A stretch of DNA of 64,000 nt from Candidatus Gastranaerophilales bacterium. Lineage in GTDB: Bacteria; Cyanobacteriota; Vampirovibrionia; Gastranaerophilales; Gastranaerophilaceae. Where the stretch lies: the NCBI GenBank assembly GCA_910586855.1, contig CAJUJH010000001.1, positions 1,007,175-1,071,174 on the forward strand, given 5' to 3'. The notes under the pieces are model-generated. The model had not been told where the DNA came from, did no database searches, and saw only the letters and a list, made by a program, of their open reading frames with translations. Made by a program: the position numbers and the translations under genes. Below, piece by piece: positions 1-6,308 of this stretch (positions within the stretch are counted from its first letter, which is position 1; every line of letters begins with the position of its first letter).

Positions 1-86
1 TAAATCTCCACCAACAGTAAGGTTATCAGGTAATGAACTTATATTTGTGCCTCTGAGGTCTAAACCTCCACCAACAGTAAGGTTAT
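1..86. repeat. 60-bp tandem coding repeat
   Basis: A 26-bp block at 1-26 recurs at 61-86 with a single mismatch (T/C at the fifth base). The period of exactly 60 bp equals 20 codons of the overlapping leucine-rich-like gene. The array continues out of the window. Confidence 0.75.
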
Positions 87-141
87 TATCCTCTAAGGTG
101 TAATCACTGCCAATTTTGTTCAGATAATCAATTAATTTCAT
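1..141 (-). CDS. Leucine-rich-repeat-like phage protein, 5' part only
   Basis: This is the beginning of a leftward gene that leaves the window at position 1; 47 codons are visible. The start ATG overlaps the TGA of the upstream 61-aa gene (ATGA, 138-141), so the two are probably translationally coupled. After about 18 residues the protein becomes repetitive. A 20-residue unit with the core LPDNLTVGG and a following LDLRGTNI recurs, which resembles the short leucine-rich-like repeats in surface or hypothetical proteins of gut bacteria and their phages. The function is unknown. A repeat scaffold for binding another protein is the likeliest role by fold. Confidence 0.6.
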   Translation of the reverse strand, partial: MKLIDYLNKIGSDYTLEDNNLTVGGGLDLRGTNISSLPDNLTVGGDL

Positions 142-323
142 TTATTTCTCTCCTTTTCTTTAAAAAATATGCAGTTTCCATCCGCACGTCTTGTAACACT
201 TGATTTATCACGTTTGCAACGGATTAAATCCGGGAACATTGTAGCTTCCGAGTTTACGCAATTTTTGCAAATTTGTTCTAAAACCGCTTGTGGAGCTTCA
301 TGCCCTGCGTTTTTATTAAGCAT
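138..323 (-). CDS. Small Cys-rich phage protein (61 aa)
   Basis: The ATG at 323 was chosen because a strong ribosome binding site (GGAGGG) sits 5 bases before it; a longer reading would run far into the upstream gene. The protein carries a CxxC pair (CKNC) followed by two more cysteines (RCKRD, NCIFF), a pattern expected of a small zinc-binding knuckle. It overlaps the end of the upstream gene by 8 bp and the start of the next one by 4 bp, so it is embedded in the leftward early operon. I do not recognise a family. Confidence 0.6.
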   Translation of the reverse strand: MLNKNAGHEAPQAVLEQICKNCVNSEATMFPDLIRCKRDKSSVTRRADGNCIFFKEKERNK

Positions 324-612
324 ATTTCCCTCCAAAATATTTAAAATCCGTGTATTCATCGGTATCAAGCGTATATTCAACATAGTTTGTATCTTGTCCC
401 CAGCGGTCTTTGCCTTTCTTTGGGATACTTTCAATCGGGATATTTTCTTTGTCCCTCAAATCCTTAATCCTTCTGGGTGCTGCGGCAATACCTAGGGCAT
501 AAAAGCAATCGTTTACGGTGATTTTTCCGAATTTTTCAAGGCAATAAAGGATTCTGTCTTTTTGGATTTTTATTTTCTTCAGGTTTTCCTTGTCTTTTTC
601 GGTTAAAAACAT
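316..612 (-). CDS. Winged-helix-like early phage protein (98 aa)
   Basis: A 98-residue basic protein. Residues ~20-65 (ILYCLEKFGKITVNDCFYAL and a following basic RRIKDLRDK) read like a helix-turn-helix or winged-helix domain of the kind used by small phage regulators to read DNA. The tail is acidic and tyrosine-rich. A GGAAAGGAAAG purine tract precedes the ATG. It overlaps the upstream 129-aa gene by 10 bp and the downstream Cys-rich gene by 8 bp. A transcriptional or replication accessory role is inferred only from the fold impression and the operon. Confidence 0.6.
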   Translation of the reverse strand: MFLTEKDKENLKKIKIQKDRILYCLEKFGKITVNDCFYALGIAAAPRRIKDLRDKENIPIESIPKKGKDRWGQDTNYVEYTLDTDEYTDFKYFGGKYA

Positions 613-992
613 TTTCTTTCCTTTCCGGGTCTTTTACCCCAGAGCTGCTCCACCTTATCCATAACCATATTCATTGCAGCTAAACACTCTTCTTTGTGTT
701 CTTCAAAAAATTTATGGCTTTCTCTGGCTTGTATTAAAGCTTCACAGAGCTTGTTATAACGATTGATTTCTTTGATAAAACCTTGTAGCTCTACAGGTGC
801 AGGCATCCTGTTTTGTACCCATTTTTTTTCAATTTTTTCTTTCAAGTCCGCAAAAGAAAAACTGTAAATGCCATTTATTGCAAAGGGTGTAATTGCATTT
901 TCATACAGCGTAAGCTTTTCAATAATTTGGCTTTCGGTGAAAGAATTTGAGTATCTTCCAAAAAGCCAGCTTAAAAATTCATCCAGTTCCAT
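603..992 (-). CDS. Early phage protein next to replication initiator (129 aa)
   Basis: A helical 129-residue protein with no family that I recognise. It starts 14 bp inside the end of the DnaD-like initiator gene and is probably coupled to it. In many temperate phages this slot, directly after the replisome organiser, is filled by a helicase loader or another replication accessory factor; that is a positional guess. The C-terminal 60 residues are charged and predicted helical (EEHKEECLAAMNMVMDKVEQ). Confidence 0.6.
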   Translation of the reverse strand: MELDEFLSWLFGRYSNSFTESQIIEKLTLYENAITPFAINGIYSFSFADLKEKIEKKWVQNRMPAPVELQGFIKEINRYNKLCEALIQARESHKFFEEHKEECLAAMNMVMDKVEQLWGKRPGKERKCF

Positions 993-1821
993 TTATTGCC
1001 TCTCTTCGTTCTTTTAAAATTCTCTGTATGTCTTCTTTTGAAGCTTTTTTGTTATTCAGCATCTCGCTAAATTCACCATTTAACATCTTGATGAAATTAT
1101 CTTCATCAGGGTTTAAAAGCCAGCTTGCTTTTGGAGCAAATGCTGTACCGTCCCGCCAATTAAATCGGAGCTTTTTAAGTTCATTAAGCACTTTTGGCAA
1201 GCTTCCTATAAAGTCTATACTTGTGTTTTGAGCTAGTTCAGTAAGTTTGAAAAGATGCTTGGGCGCAAGTGCTGGTTTTTCACCAAATACTTTCTTGTAC
1301 TCGGTAATAAAGGCTTCCTTTGGAGAATTGAAATAAGGGTCGAGAGGTGTTTCAAGATTTTCAGATTTGTTTTCTTTTTCTCCTTCCCCTTGTACCCTAT
1401 CCTCTTTTTCAGAAAGAACCTTATCTTTATCTTTATCTTTATCCTGTACTCTTAGCTTAGGGTTAGCCAACCCTTGCTCAAGGGTTGGAAAAATATTAAT
1501 TTTACTGAGTTTTTTTAAAATTCCTTTATGGACATTTTTATTTTCATCTAATTCGGATATGGAAATTCCGTATTGAAATTTAATAAAATCTTCAATAAAA
1601 ATTTTATTTTCTGAAATAAATTTGACTTGTTTAATTGCTTCAAAATCTTCTTTTTTTATTTCTTCACCGAAGCAATTTTTTAATACTCGGTAAGAAATTT
1701 CATAAATTCCGGCACAATCACAATTATCGAAAATAAATTTGACAAGCAGTTTTTGTTTTATAGGTAAATCCAGAAACCAATCCTTCTGCCAAATTTCGGT
1801 ATCAGTAAATCGTTTTGCCAT
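979..1821 (-). CDS. Phage replication initiator, DnaD-like N-terminal domain
   Basis: A 280-residue protein. The first ~90 residues (KRFTDTEIWQKDWFLDLP, then VKFIFDNCDCAGIYEIS) match the winged-helix N-terminal domain of DnaD-like replisome organisers that bind the phage origin. A low-complexity charged linker with repeated Asp-Lys pairs follows, then a C-terminal domain containing KLTELAQNTSID and FNWRDGTAFAPKASWLLNPD, typical of the conserved C-terminal segment of these proteins. The linker is encoded by a run of CTTTAT hexamers near 1420-1442, a possible slippage site. The ATG at 1821 is preceded by AGAAAG; a TTG two codons earlier is also possible. Confidence 0.8.
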   Translation of the reverse strand: MAKRFTDTEIWQKDWFLDLPIKQKLLVKFIFDNCDCAGIYEISYRVLKNCFGEEIKKEDFEAIKQVKFISENKIFIEDFIKFQYGISISELDENKNVHKGILKKLSKINIFPTLEQGLANPKLRVQDKDKDKDKVLSEKEDRVQGEGEKENKSENLETPLDPYFNSPKEAFITEYKKVFGEKPALAPKHLFKLTELAQNTSIDFIGSLPKVLNELKKLRFNWRDGTAFAPKASWLLNPDEDNFIKMLNGEFSEMLNNKKASKEDIQRILKERREAINGTG

Positions 1822-1842
1822 ACTCAAATCTTTCTATATTTC

Positions 1843-2049
1843 TTACTTATCTTTTATTGGGACACCAAACCGCCTTACCATCTCAAGTACGGAGGCTTTC
1901 ATCTGACAATGTTTGATGCTCTCAAAAGTACCGTTATATCGGCATCCTTCACAGACGCAACGTCTTTTAAAACAATAAATTCCTTCCTTTGTCCAACCGC
2001 TCTTTGGTGGCAGAAACTTTCCAAGGTCATTAATTCCGATTCTTACCAT
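1843..2049 (-). CDS. Small Cys-containing phage protein (68 aa)
   Basis: A 68-residue protein with four cysteines arranged as CF..RRCVCEGC, then a single C in KHCQMK. This suggests a metal knuckle followed by a short helix (KASVLEMVRRFGVP). It sits 3 bp after the DUF736-like gene in the leftward early operon and before the replication initiator. I know no function for it. Confidence 0.6.
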   Translation of the reverse strand: MVRIGINDLGKFLPPKSGWTKEGIYCFKRRCVCEGCRYNGTFESIKHCQMKASVLEMVRRFGVPIKDK

Positions 2050-2052
2050 AGA

Positions 2053-2286
2053 TTATCCCCAATCGATATCATCAGCTTCTTTGGTTTCTGCGGGTTTTTT
2101 CTTATTTAAAACTAGCTGATATGTAGGACTCTTATCACTTTTTCTATCTTCTTCTTTGACATAAAATAGTGTGAGCGTGCAGTTTTTTAACTGCAGGTAT
2201 AGTTCCAAAATGGTTTCATCCAAGGCGACAGATAAAAATCTTGTCCCTTTTTCTGAAGTTTTTGCCCAAGCGCTTCCTATATTCAT
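2053..2286 (-). CDS. DUF736-like single-domain protein
   Basis: A 77-residue protein opening with MNIGSAWAKTSEKGTRFLSV, which closely resembles the start of DUF736 proteins (NIG..W.....G..Y.S). DUF736 proteins are common on plasmids and phages and often sit among replication or recombination genes, but their biochemical role is unsettled. The acidic tail (KEADDIDWG) resembles the acidic tip of single-stranded-DNA-binding proteins, so an SSB-like role in the recombination module is possible. Its neighbours are the exonuclease upstream and the initiator downstream. Confidence 0.7.
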   Translation of the reverse strand: MNIGSAWAKTSEKGTRFLSVALDETILELYLQLKNCTLTLFYVKEEDRKSDKSPTYQLVLNKKKPAETKEADDIDWG

Positions 2287-2308
2287 TTTTTATTCTCCTC
2301 ATTAAATT

Positions 2309-2926
2309 CTAATTATTGTTATCTTTACCAGCCCAAACCCACAACTCTAAATATTTTTCAAGTAAATTATTAGTATCAAGCCAGTTTAAAAATTCATAAA
2401 CAGTTCCTTTTAATTCTTTAAGCATTTTCTGGCTTTTAAAATATTCCTCTTTGTAAACATTTTTACCATCAGAGATTAAGTAAGAAAATGTATCAGCATT
2501 AGAACAGGCTAGGTATATTTTATGCTGGACAGATTTTAAGTATTTACCTACATCGTACTTACTTACACGCTTGATGTCGTATATGATATTTTGTTTAATA
2601 ACATCACAAATACCATACAGATAGATTTCAAGTTCTTTATAGTTAATTAAACTTCTACATAAAGGAATTTGAAAAAGACCACCTTTTACTATTCCTGCAA
2701 TCTCTTTTATAGTTATATCACTAGCCTCAATCTGATATCCGTTTGCAAGATGGTAAACTTTATCTTCATACTCTAAACCCCGGAGCATTTCCGGGGTTAG
2801 TTCGGTTTTGATTTTATTTAAGCAATTAAAGAAAGCTTCTTTTGCTTTTTCTTCATAGCTGTCAGACGAATTTATATAATAAATCCAATTATTTAATAGG
2901 GTTGGTGTCAGATACGCTTGTTTCAT
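2309..2926 (-). CDS. PD-(D/E)XK phage exonuclease
   Basis: A 205-residue RecB/Cas4-like nuclease. The catalytic core is visible as GICDV (first Asp), then DIKRV (the D-x-K pair), followed by the QHKIYLACS helix that carries the conserved Gln and Tyr of the RecB motif. Such nucleases resect DNA ends so that a phage annealase or recombinase can act. Here the gene overlaps the end of the Sak4-like ATPase by 38 bp, the usual exonuclease-recombinase pairing. No CxxC or iron-sulfur cysteines of the Cas4/AddB type are present. Confidence 0.75.
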   Translation of the reverse strand: MKQAYLTPTLLNNWIYYINSSDSYEEKAKEAFFNCLNKIKTELTPEMLRGLEYEDKVYHLANGYQIEASDITIKEIAGIVKGGLFQIPLCRSLINYKELEIYLYGICDVIKQNIIYDIKRVSKYDVGKYLKSVQHKIYLACSNADTFSYLISDGKNVYKEEYFKSQKMLKELKGTVYEFLNWLDTNNLLEKYLELWVWAGKDNNN

Positions 2927-3848
2927 TTCCCTTTTTATCCTCTATTTTTACAAACTCTTTATTTTTGTATTCATAGCCTAAGTCTTTGGCTCTTTGTTTT
3001 AGAAGAACAAAGGCACGCTTTTTTGCATCCCAAATGTCGTTCATATTTTGCAAATCATTAATAACTTGATTTGGGTCATCGGAGTTGTTGATAAATTTTT
3101 CAATAATAGCCAAAGTATCGTTATATTCTTTAATTAAATCAGCCTGCTTAGAGAGTTTTTCCTGTGTCATTTTAACGATTTTTTCAGAAATAAAAGTATT
3201 TCCGTTTTTTGTATCAGGAACTTCAATTACTTCATCAAGCTGAAGAGAATTTTTGGCATAATATTTTTCTGTTGGAAAAAATGAAATTGTGCGTTTGGTT
3301 CCTTTTGCTTCCATATATCCAACAAAATCAAGGTCTTTAATTAAATCTGCGCCTGAAGAACCTGGCACATCAGGTCGGATTATTTTATCTTCACCGTTCT
3401 TTTCTTCTTTTTCATGAGCTATAAAAAGAACGGATTTATTAAGCCTTCTTATAAGTTTAAGAAGATTATTAAATTCCATTTTTCTTGTCTTATATCCAGC
3501 AAGGCTTAAAGCTCCGCTTGACATAGCATTTTTAGGGTTTAGCTTTATTAAATATGGTTCCATAAGTTCCAAGACTTTACCCATGGTGTCAAAAACTATA
3601 GTGTCAAAAGGTTTTATTTCTGCTGAATTTAAAAGAGTCAAAATTTCTTCATAGTTTTCAGCCTGAAGGCTTGGAACCCTTAAATGCGGTTCCACTCTTT
3701 TAATCCCTTTTTCGGCATCAACCATAACAGGATTAGGGGCAGATAAAGCAATTGTGCTTTTGCCAATACCAGGCTGACCGTAAATCAACCCTTGAAATTT
3801 AACATCTTGCTTTAAATCTTCTGGTTTTGTTAACAAATTTGTTGCCAT
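2889..3848 (-). CDS. Sak4-like phage recombination ATPase (AAA_24)
   Basis: A 319-residue RecA-fold ATPase. Walker A is GQPGIGKST at residues 24-32 and the Walker B strand is DTIVFDT at ~82-88. A further sensor-like segment reads VLFIAHEKEE. This matches Sak4/AAA_24 phage ATPases, which assist single-strand annealing and recombination-dependent replication with an SSB. The C-terminal ~90 residues are charged and probably mediate partner contacts. Together with the overlapping exonuclease and the DUF736-like protein it forms a recombination cassette. A weak SD lies upstream of the ATG at 3848. Confidence 0.8.
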   Translation of the reverse strand: MATNLLTKPEDLKQDVKFQGLIYGQPGIGKSTIALSAPNPVMVDAEKGIKRVEPHLRVPSLQAENYEEILTLLNSAEIKPFDTIVFDTMGKVLELMEPYLIKLNPKNAMSSGALSLAGYKTRKMEFNNLLKLIRRLNKSVLFIAHEKEEKNGEDKIIRPDVPGSSGADLIKDLDFVGYMEAKGTKRTISFFPTEKYYAKNSLQLDEVIEVPDTKNGNTFISEKIVKMTQEKLSKQADLIKEYNDTLAIIEKFINNSDDPNQVINDLQNMNDIWDAKKRAFVLLKQRAKDLGYEYKNKEFVKIEDKKGNETSVSDTNPIK

Positions 3849-3887
3849 AATATTTATCCTTTCACTTATACTTACGTTAGTGTTAAT

Positions 3888-4043
3888 TTAGAACCTCCAA
3901 AGCATAGCTTCATCATGTTCTGCTTGAAGTTCAGCCTGTTTTATGGGGTCAAAATCCTCATATTCTTCAGGGGGCTCTGTGTAATGTCTTTCAAGTTCAT
4001 TATAAAATTCTGTTGAGCCCCATCTATAACCGCTTATTTGCAT
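3888..4043 (-). CDS. Small acidic phage protein (51 aa)
   Basis: A short reading frame of 51 residues beginning MQISGYRWGSTEFY and ending EHDEAMLWRF. A GAGG ribosome site lies 7 bases before the ATG, which overlaps the last 10 bp of the upstream 100-aa gene. The protein is acidic, with Tyr-Thr-Glu-Pro-Pro-Glu-Glu-Tyr in the middle. The overlap, ribosome site and lack of any other gene in the interval make it likely real. No family recognised. Confidence 0.6.
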   Translation of the reverse strand: MQISGYRWGSTEFYNELERHYTEPPEEYEDFDPIKQAELQAEHDEAMLWRF

Positions 4044-4336
4044 CTTTTAGCCTCTTTTTGCTCTTTTTCAAATTCTAATTTGTCTATTTGACATAAAGCA
4101 TCCAGAGCTTTTTCATAACAGATGACAAGCTGACCGGTCGCGCTTTTTTGATAAAGAGAAAGTTTATTTATCATCTCTTTTACTTCCCAAACTCTTGTTG
4201 GACGAGGTTTTGCAATTGGAAAGAGTTCTACATCGTTTTTAGAATTTTCTACTATTTTGTGCACTGTTTTTGCATCAATACTTACATTCGCATTGATATC
4301 AGGGCATATATCGCTGAGTGGTACAACATTGTTCAT
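4034..4336 (-). CDS. Early phage protein of unknown function (100 aa)
   Basis: A 100-residue helical protein. The middle contains RPTRVWEVKEMINKLSLYQK and the end is a charged helix (KLEFEKEQKEAKRCK). I do not recognise a family. It is the first gene after a 330-bp untranslated leader (4337-4668), and an AGAAAGGACC purine stretch lies ahead of its ATG, so it may head the recombination-replication transcript or be controlled through that leader. Confidence 0.6.
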   Translation of the reverse strand: MNNVVPLSDICPDINANVSIDAKTVHKIVENSKNDVELFPIAKPRPTRVWEVKEMINKLSLYQKSATGQLVICYEKALDALCQIDKLEFEKEQKEAKRCK

Positions 4337-4668
4337 AATATATAGGTCCTTTCTAATAATTTTTCTAAAGAAAATCCCCGATAAACGGGGACAAGGTCAA
4401 ATTTGATGGAATCTAAGAAAAACGGGGTGTGTGCCGAAATGTTGTTATGGTGTGCCCCGCAAAGAAAAAAGAGCGGATAGATTTAAGTAATTTAGATATA
4501 AAGCTTTAAGTGTGCCTTCCGCAAAAGAAAATCTAATCAGTTTAACTACATGCAAAAAGCGAAAAGCACGGTTAAAGATTTACTCGCTTTGGTTATAGAG
4601 GGCTTTCCAGAGCTCCGCCCTCTATAACACGGGAACGCTTCAAGAGCGCCTACGCCCCTGGTGGAAAA
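4337..4668 (-). other. Untranslated leader with repeats and hairpins
   Basis: There is no convincing gene on either strand in these 332 bp. On the minus strand the motif GGCACAC occurs three times (plus-strand GTGTGCC near 4431, 4451 and 4511), each after a short GC-rich step, and CCCCGATAAACGGGG forms a 5-bp hairpin near 4376-4390. A much stronger hairpin lies at 4592-4628. The content suggests a structured leader or a second small RNA ahead of the 100-aa gene. Confidence 0.45.
4592..4628. other. Perfect 12-bp inverted repeat hairpin
   Basis: GTTATAGAGGGC at 4592-4603 is perfectly complementary to GCCCTCTATAAC at 4617-4628, with a 13-nt loop. No T-run follows on either strand, so it is not a simple terminator. 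It could be an RNA stem in the leader or a protein-binding palindrome. Confidence 0.7.
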
Positions 4669-4959
4669 TTAATTGTTATTGCACATCTTTTTTGCTTTTT
4701 CTATAAATTCATCTAGTGTCAATTCTTCTCTAGGCATTGGCTTTAACGTCCAAAGAAGCCACACTATCATTAGACAAACGCTTAAAGCTCTTGAGCCTAT
4801 AAAATTGGCGTTTATCCAAAAACTTGAAACCAAAATAAAGAATGAATAGGTATCCTTAATAAACGAAGACCATATATTTTCATGTACCAAGCCTATTCCC
4901 TTCTTTGATTTATAATTGTCTAATTCGCAGTTTATCTCTGTATAAATAATTTTCTTCAT
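4669..4959 (-). CDS. Small phage membrane protein (96 aa)
   Basis: A 96-residue protein with two hydrophobic segments (roughly residues 37-53, FFILVSSFWINANFIG, and 58-72, ALSVCLMIVWLLWTL), then a short cytoplasmic tail ending in EFIEKAKKMCNNN. An AAAGGAGG site lies 5 bases before the ATG. It sits between the large structured RNA region and the leader of the early genes. Function unknown; exclusion or lysogeny functions are typical of such small phage membrane proteins. Confidence 0.65.
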   Translation of the reverse strand: MKKIIYTEINCELDNYKSKKGIGLVHENIWSSFIKDTYSFFILVSSFWINANFIGSRALSVCLMIVWLLWTLKPMPREELTLDEFIEKAKKMCNNN

Positions 4960-4989
4960 TTTTCCTCCTTTCCTAAAATCCTTATGGCA

Positions 4990-5600
4990 ACCACCGAGAA
5001 AAACTCGGTAGCTGGGTAAAGATTTTAAAATGTGCAGGGCAAAGGGATTTGCACCCTTACCTCGGGCTAATCACACCCTATGTTACAGTCAAAAGAAAAG
5101 TGATTAATTTTTCTTTCCGTAACACTCTCCCGTCAGCAGGAGGCTCTGCTATTGAGCTATACCCTACATATAGCCCCGTCTTTCCGGGGTGTCAAAGGTC
5201 TCCCCCTTTCGTACTCTATAATATGGGGCAGGCAACAGGTCTTTCCCTGTCGGTCATTACTTTAGAAAAACTCCGAGCCGTAACGCTCTTGCGTCCTTAG
5301 ATGCTATTATCAAACGGGAAACGCATAATACCAGCCTGTCTATCCCCTCATTGGTTTTATTTTAAGATTTTAAATCAGATGTTCGGTAATTCCGAATAAC
5401 TGAAAATCTCTTGAACTCTCTGCGGCAATCCCCCTTTTAAGCCCTTGAAACGGACTGTCAGCAGGTTCGTTCATTCCTGCCCGTCAGGCTTGGGAAGCTC
5501 GTCTTACGTGATTAAATTTTCAATGTTCGGGCACAACAAATACCAGTAGTAAACGGTTCTTTTACTCTGTAATCTGTTGATTTTTTATAACTTGTGTTTA
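4990..5600 (-). ncRNA. Large structured phage RNA (GOLLD/ROOL-like candidate)
   Basis: About 600 nt without a gene, visibly richer in GC than its surroundings. On the minus strand it folds into many short perfect hairpins: 5174-5189, 5194-5209 and 5235-5250 (each a 5-bp stem with a six-base purine loop), 5283-5294, 5382-5396, 5461-5480 and 4993-5009. A complete tRNA-like domain is embedded at 5032-5168. Length, prophage setting, position among early genes and an internal tRNA match what is known of the GOLLD and ROOL ornate RNAs of phages. I could not check sequence identity to either family, and both ends are estimates. It lies between a small RHH protein and a membrane protein gene and reads with both. 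Confidence 0.65.
5032..5168 (-). tRNA. tRNA-like domain with pseudoknotted variable insert
   Basis: Reading the minus strand from 5168, a 9-bp acceptor helix (TGTAGGGTA with TGCCCTGCA) encloses a D arm (GCTC, AATAGCA, GAGC) and a T arm (AAGGG, loop TGCAAAT, CCCTT). The anticodon arm is irregular: CTCC/GGAG closes an eight-base loop instead of seven, so no amino acid can be assigned. The variable region is about 68 nt. It contains an 8-bp hairpin (5092-5099 with 5109-5116) whose loop GTGATTA pairs perfectly with TAATCAC at 5068-5074, a pseudoknot. No CCA is encoded. It may be a tRNA mimic rather than a working tRNA. Confidence 0.6.
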
Positions 5601-5629
5601 TGTCACAATTGGTAAACCAAGGAAAGAGG

Positions 5630-5767
5630 CTAAGCTGCTTCTTTGTCTTGGCGGCTTAAATAGTCAGTTATTATCATAGCTGCTAGTGCGGTCATGGTAA
5701 CACCCTTGGATGATGCCAATGTTTTAAAGGCTCGTTTGATATTTGGTAGTAATCTGATGTGTAACAT
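5630..5767 (-). CDS. Small ribbon-helix-helix-like protein (45 aa)
   Basis: A 45-residue protein. Residues 4-38 (IRLLPNIKRAFKTLASSKG, then VTMTALAAMIITDYLS) follow the strand-helix-helix pattern of Arc/CopG-type DNA-binding proteins: an opening RLLP strand, an amphipathic helix, a Gly turn, then a hydrophobic helix. AAGGAA lies about 8 bases before the ATG. It is the last gene before the large structured RNA and on the same strand, so it may regulate or be co-transcribed with it. CopG-like antitoxins have the same size, but no toxin partner is adjacent. Confidence 0.6.
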   Translation of the reverse strand: MLHIRLLPNIKRAFKTLASSKGVTMTALAAMIITDYLSRQDKEAA

Positions 5768-5797
5768 TTATTTAATTCCTTATGAAAGGTGGTAATA

Positions 5798-6040
5798 TTG
5801 CTAAATTTTATTTTAGAAACTTTCAAAAATGATGAAAGGTTGGATTTTGTTGTTCTTGATGGCACTAAAGTCAGTAAGGCTGATTTAAAACCCATAACAA
5901 GTGAAATTGTTGAAATTCCTGAAAACAAGTTTATTAATCTTCAGGCAGTAAAAGTGGTTGAATTTGGTCACACTCCGACTCCGACAGAGTCAGTAGAACA
6001 GCTCCAAAGGCAGGTAGAGGCACTTGGTAAGACGTGGTAG
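5798..6040 (+). CDS. Hypothetical rightward small protein (80 aa), doubtful
   Basis: An open frame of 80 codons from a TTG at 5798 placed 6 bases after AAAGGTGG. The protein is mostly beta-like with the ending QLQRQVEALGKTW. The ribosome site is good, but the gene runs against the early operon, overlaps the tail of the leftward 89-aa gene by 107 bp, and has almost no room for a promoter because the RHH gene starts 30 bp away in the other direction. It is either a genuine antisense gene or a chance frame. Confidence 0.35.
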   Translation: MLNFILETFKNDERLDFVVLDGTKVSKADLKPITSEIVEIPENKFINLQAVKVVEFGHTPTPTESVEQLQRQVEALGKTW

Positions 6041-6203
6041 AATTTGGAAAAGCACGACTTTTAAAAACTAAAGATATCTTAAATTCATCCATATACTGAG
6101 TACATAAATCTTTGTTTATATAGTCCAGATGTATCAATGTTTTAAGTAATGCTAGAGATAGTTTGGCATTAATCTTGTCGAAATTAGTCTGTTCCTTTTC
6201 CAT
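5934..6203 (-). CDS. First gene of leftward early operon (89 aa)
   Basis: The ATG at 6203 has AAGGAA 7 bases upstream and lies about 30 bp downstream of a well-formed promoter (-35 at 6257-6262, -10 at 6234-6239). The first ~40 residues (NFDKINAKLSLALLKTLI, then DYINKDLCTQYMDEFK) form a compact helical pair reminiscent of small SHOCT-like phage proteins. The remaining half looks less conserved and overlaps the doubtful antisense frame. By position it should be expressed immediately on induction, like a Cro or antirepressor. Function not known. Confidence 0.55.
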   Translation of the reverse strand: MEKEQTNFDKINAKLSLALLKTLIHLDYINKDLCTQYMDEFKISLVFKSRAFPNSTTSYQVPLPAFGAVLLTLSESECDQIQPLLLPED

Positions 6204-6308
6204 AATTCGTTCCTTTTGTGTACCGATGATATAAATATAGCAGAATGTATTAAATAAGTCAACATAAATGTAGCAATTAATACAACAATAAATGTAGAAA
6301 GTTAAAAA
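6204..6308. promoter_or_regulatory. Divergent early/repressor control region with operators
   Basis: On the minus strand TTGACT (6257-6262) and TATATT (6234-6239) are separated by 17 bp, a near-consensus promoter for the leftward early genes. Three copies of AAATRTAGMA start at 6233, 6266 and 6290, and an inverted pair TGTATTAA (6246-6253) and TTAATACA (6277-6284) brackets the promoter. The first copy covers the -10. The third ends 10 bp before the repressor ATG. This layout fits a lambda-type switch in which the repressor blocks early transcription and modulates its own. Confidence 0.65.

Noticed and set aside
1..141. CRISPR array
   Set aside because: The 60-bp repetition is coding and continuous, with no unique spacers between repeats.
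169..495. Rightward 108-aa open frame
   Set aside because: It is antisense to two overlapping early genes with good ribosome sites.
5032..5168. tmRNA or two-piece tmRNA
   Set aside because: The domain has a regular D arm and no peptide-tag frame or GGGGCTGATTCTGG-type 5' end, so it is not a tmRNA.
5049..5300. Rightward 83-aa open frame
   Set aside because: It runs through the tRNA-like domain and its hairpins, has no ribosome site and no protein-like character.
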